A stretch of 64,000 bases of DNA. Source: Nitrobacter sp051535235. GTDB lineage: Bacteria > Pseudomonadota > Alphaproteobacteria > Rhizobiales > Xanthobacteraceae. The first letter of the stretch is position 1. Each line of letters begins with the position of its first letter. Positions 63,400 to 64,000 of the stretch are shown here, in pieces. The DNA lies in contig NZ_JBPPLZ010000009.1 in assembly GCF_051535235.1 (NCBI RefSeq), forward strand, positions 55,371 to 119,370, given 5' to 3'. The notes below the pieces were generated by a model that did not search any database, was not told the DNA's origin, and saw only the letters and a program-made list of their open reading frames with translations. A program made the translations under genes and the position numbers.

Positions 63400-63921
63400 T
63401 TGAGAGATTTGAAAGATCTAACTCCGCCTGAGCTGCTCGTGTTGCACGCTGCGGTATCGGAGGAACTCCGACGGCGCGGCGTCATCCGAAGTTCGAATAA
63501 TCCCGTCGGCGATCTTGCTGAGCATCTGTTTTGTCGCGCCTTCGGTTGGAAGCAGGCGCCGAACTCGATGCGCGATGCCGATGCCACGGATGCCGCAGAG
63601 GTGCGATATCAGATCAAGGGACGACGCCTGACGTCGCACAACAACTCACGTCAGCTCGGGGCGCTTCGCGATCTGCCGGCGCAGGCCTTTGATGTGCTTG
63701 CCGCCGTTGTGTTCCAGGAGGACTATCGAGTACTGAGGGCAGCACTGATCCCGCACGTCCGCGTTTTGGAATTGGCAAAGCGTGTCGAGCGAACCAACAG
63801 TTGGCGGTTCCTGCTTCGCGATGCCATCTGGTCGGTGCCTGGCGTCTGCGATGTAACCACCGAGCTCCAACAGGCAGAAGCCTCCTGGGCATTGGCATTG
63901 ACCGACGATTCGAAAGTATAA
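63400..63921 (+). CDS. PD-(D/E)XK-like nuclease (DUF6998-like)
   Basis: 173 aa. NNPVGDLAEHLFCRAFGW (Glu41), D61/D64 and VRYQIKGRRL (Gln71, Lys73) give the Glu...Asp...QxK order of restriction-type nucleases. TTG 63400 is the first possible start: a TGA lies in frame at 63391, and AGGTGA is at proper spacing. Eleven bases after the HEPN-like gene, so likely cotranscribed. Family name is tentative. Confidence 0.75.
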   Translation: MRDLKDLTPPELLVLHAAVSEELRRRGVIRSSNNPVGDLAEHLFCRAFGWKQAPNSMRDADATDAAEVRYQIKGRRLTSHNNSRQLGALRDLPAQAFDVLAAVVFQEDYRVLRAALIPHVRVLELAKRVERTNSWRFLLRDAIWSVPGVCDVTTELQQAEASWALALTDDSKV

Positions 63922-64000
63922 GATTCACGCTCGATCACTAATCGAAAATGATGCTTCGTGATTGAGCGTGAAGACGGGTTCAGAGAGGGATAGTTGTGCA

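Larger units (their letters stand above)
54323..64000. mobile_element. Left part of a genomic (defence) island inserted in radC
   Basis: Starts exactly where radC homology stops. Contains a small HTH protein, an AbiE-type pair, a three-gene GTPase/ABC ATPase set and two nuclease-like genes, none of housekeeping type. Intergenic parts (54323-54420, 54880-54960, 57290-57370) are AT-richer than the flanks. The island runs past the right edge of the window; integrase and right end are not seen. Confidence 0.75.

Overview
The window is high-GC DNA from an alphaproteobacterium, most likely of the Bradyrhizobium / Rhodopseudomonas / Nitrobacter group (Nitrobacteraceae). This rests on the gene families (DUF2794, DUF3551, DUF1223, infA with a basic tail), the acnA-ccmABCDG-yciB-ftsY gene order, and the abundant palindromic intergenic repeats seen in that group. 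No rRNA, tRNA or CRISPR array was recognised.

Layout. 1-4966: a Yej-type peptide ABC importer (binding protein cut by the window edge, two permeases, double ATPase). 5146-7363: an NlpC/P60 peptidase translationally coupled to an M17 aminopeptidase. 7511-19813: a complete-looking Tad/Flp pilus locus. The prepilin, peptidase and cpaB-C-D-E-F-tadB-C lie on the minus strand; tadD, an orphan pilus N-domain protein and two TadE-like pseudopilins lie on the plus strand. 20015-22452: cold-shock protein, IF-1 and a RhlE helicase, all on the minus strand. 22793-34719: mostly housekeeping: pseudouridine synthase, ftsY, yciB, cytochrome c maturation genes, aconitase. 34894-49599: glycan/osmolyte genes (GT4, ABC exporter, amylo-1,6-glucosidase), PRC-barrel, MFS, a GltB-like oxidoreductase, a two-barrel porin and a creatininase-family hydrolase. 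49731-54150: a Thi5/SsuA-type ABC importer, a 2-hydroxyacid dehydrogenase and a duplicated AprI/Inh inhibitor.

The most interesting part is the right end. Only the 3' end of radC survives at 54158-54322, followed by unrelated AT-richer DNA and a defence-type gene set. This marks the left edge of a genomic island that continues beyond the window. It holds a small HTH/AlpA-like protein and an AbiE-type toxin-antitoxin pair whose toxin carries an extra WYL-like and a C2HC zinc-finger-like domain. Divergently transcribed from AbiE are a 756-aa GTPase-like protein, a 66-aa protein and a Rad50/LmuB-like ABC ATPase with a CPLCG motif, then a HEPN-like protein and a PD-(D/E)XK-like nuclease. The GTPase-small protein-ABC ATPase trio looks like a variant of the ABC-three-component (Lamassu-type) defence architecture with an unusual first component, and is the best candidate for an undescribed system.

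Repeats. At least six families of intergenic palindromes were seen. One copy lies inside, and in frame with, the pseudouridine synthase gene.
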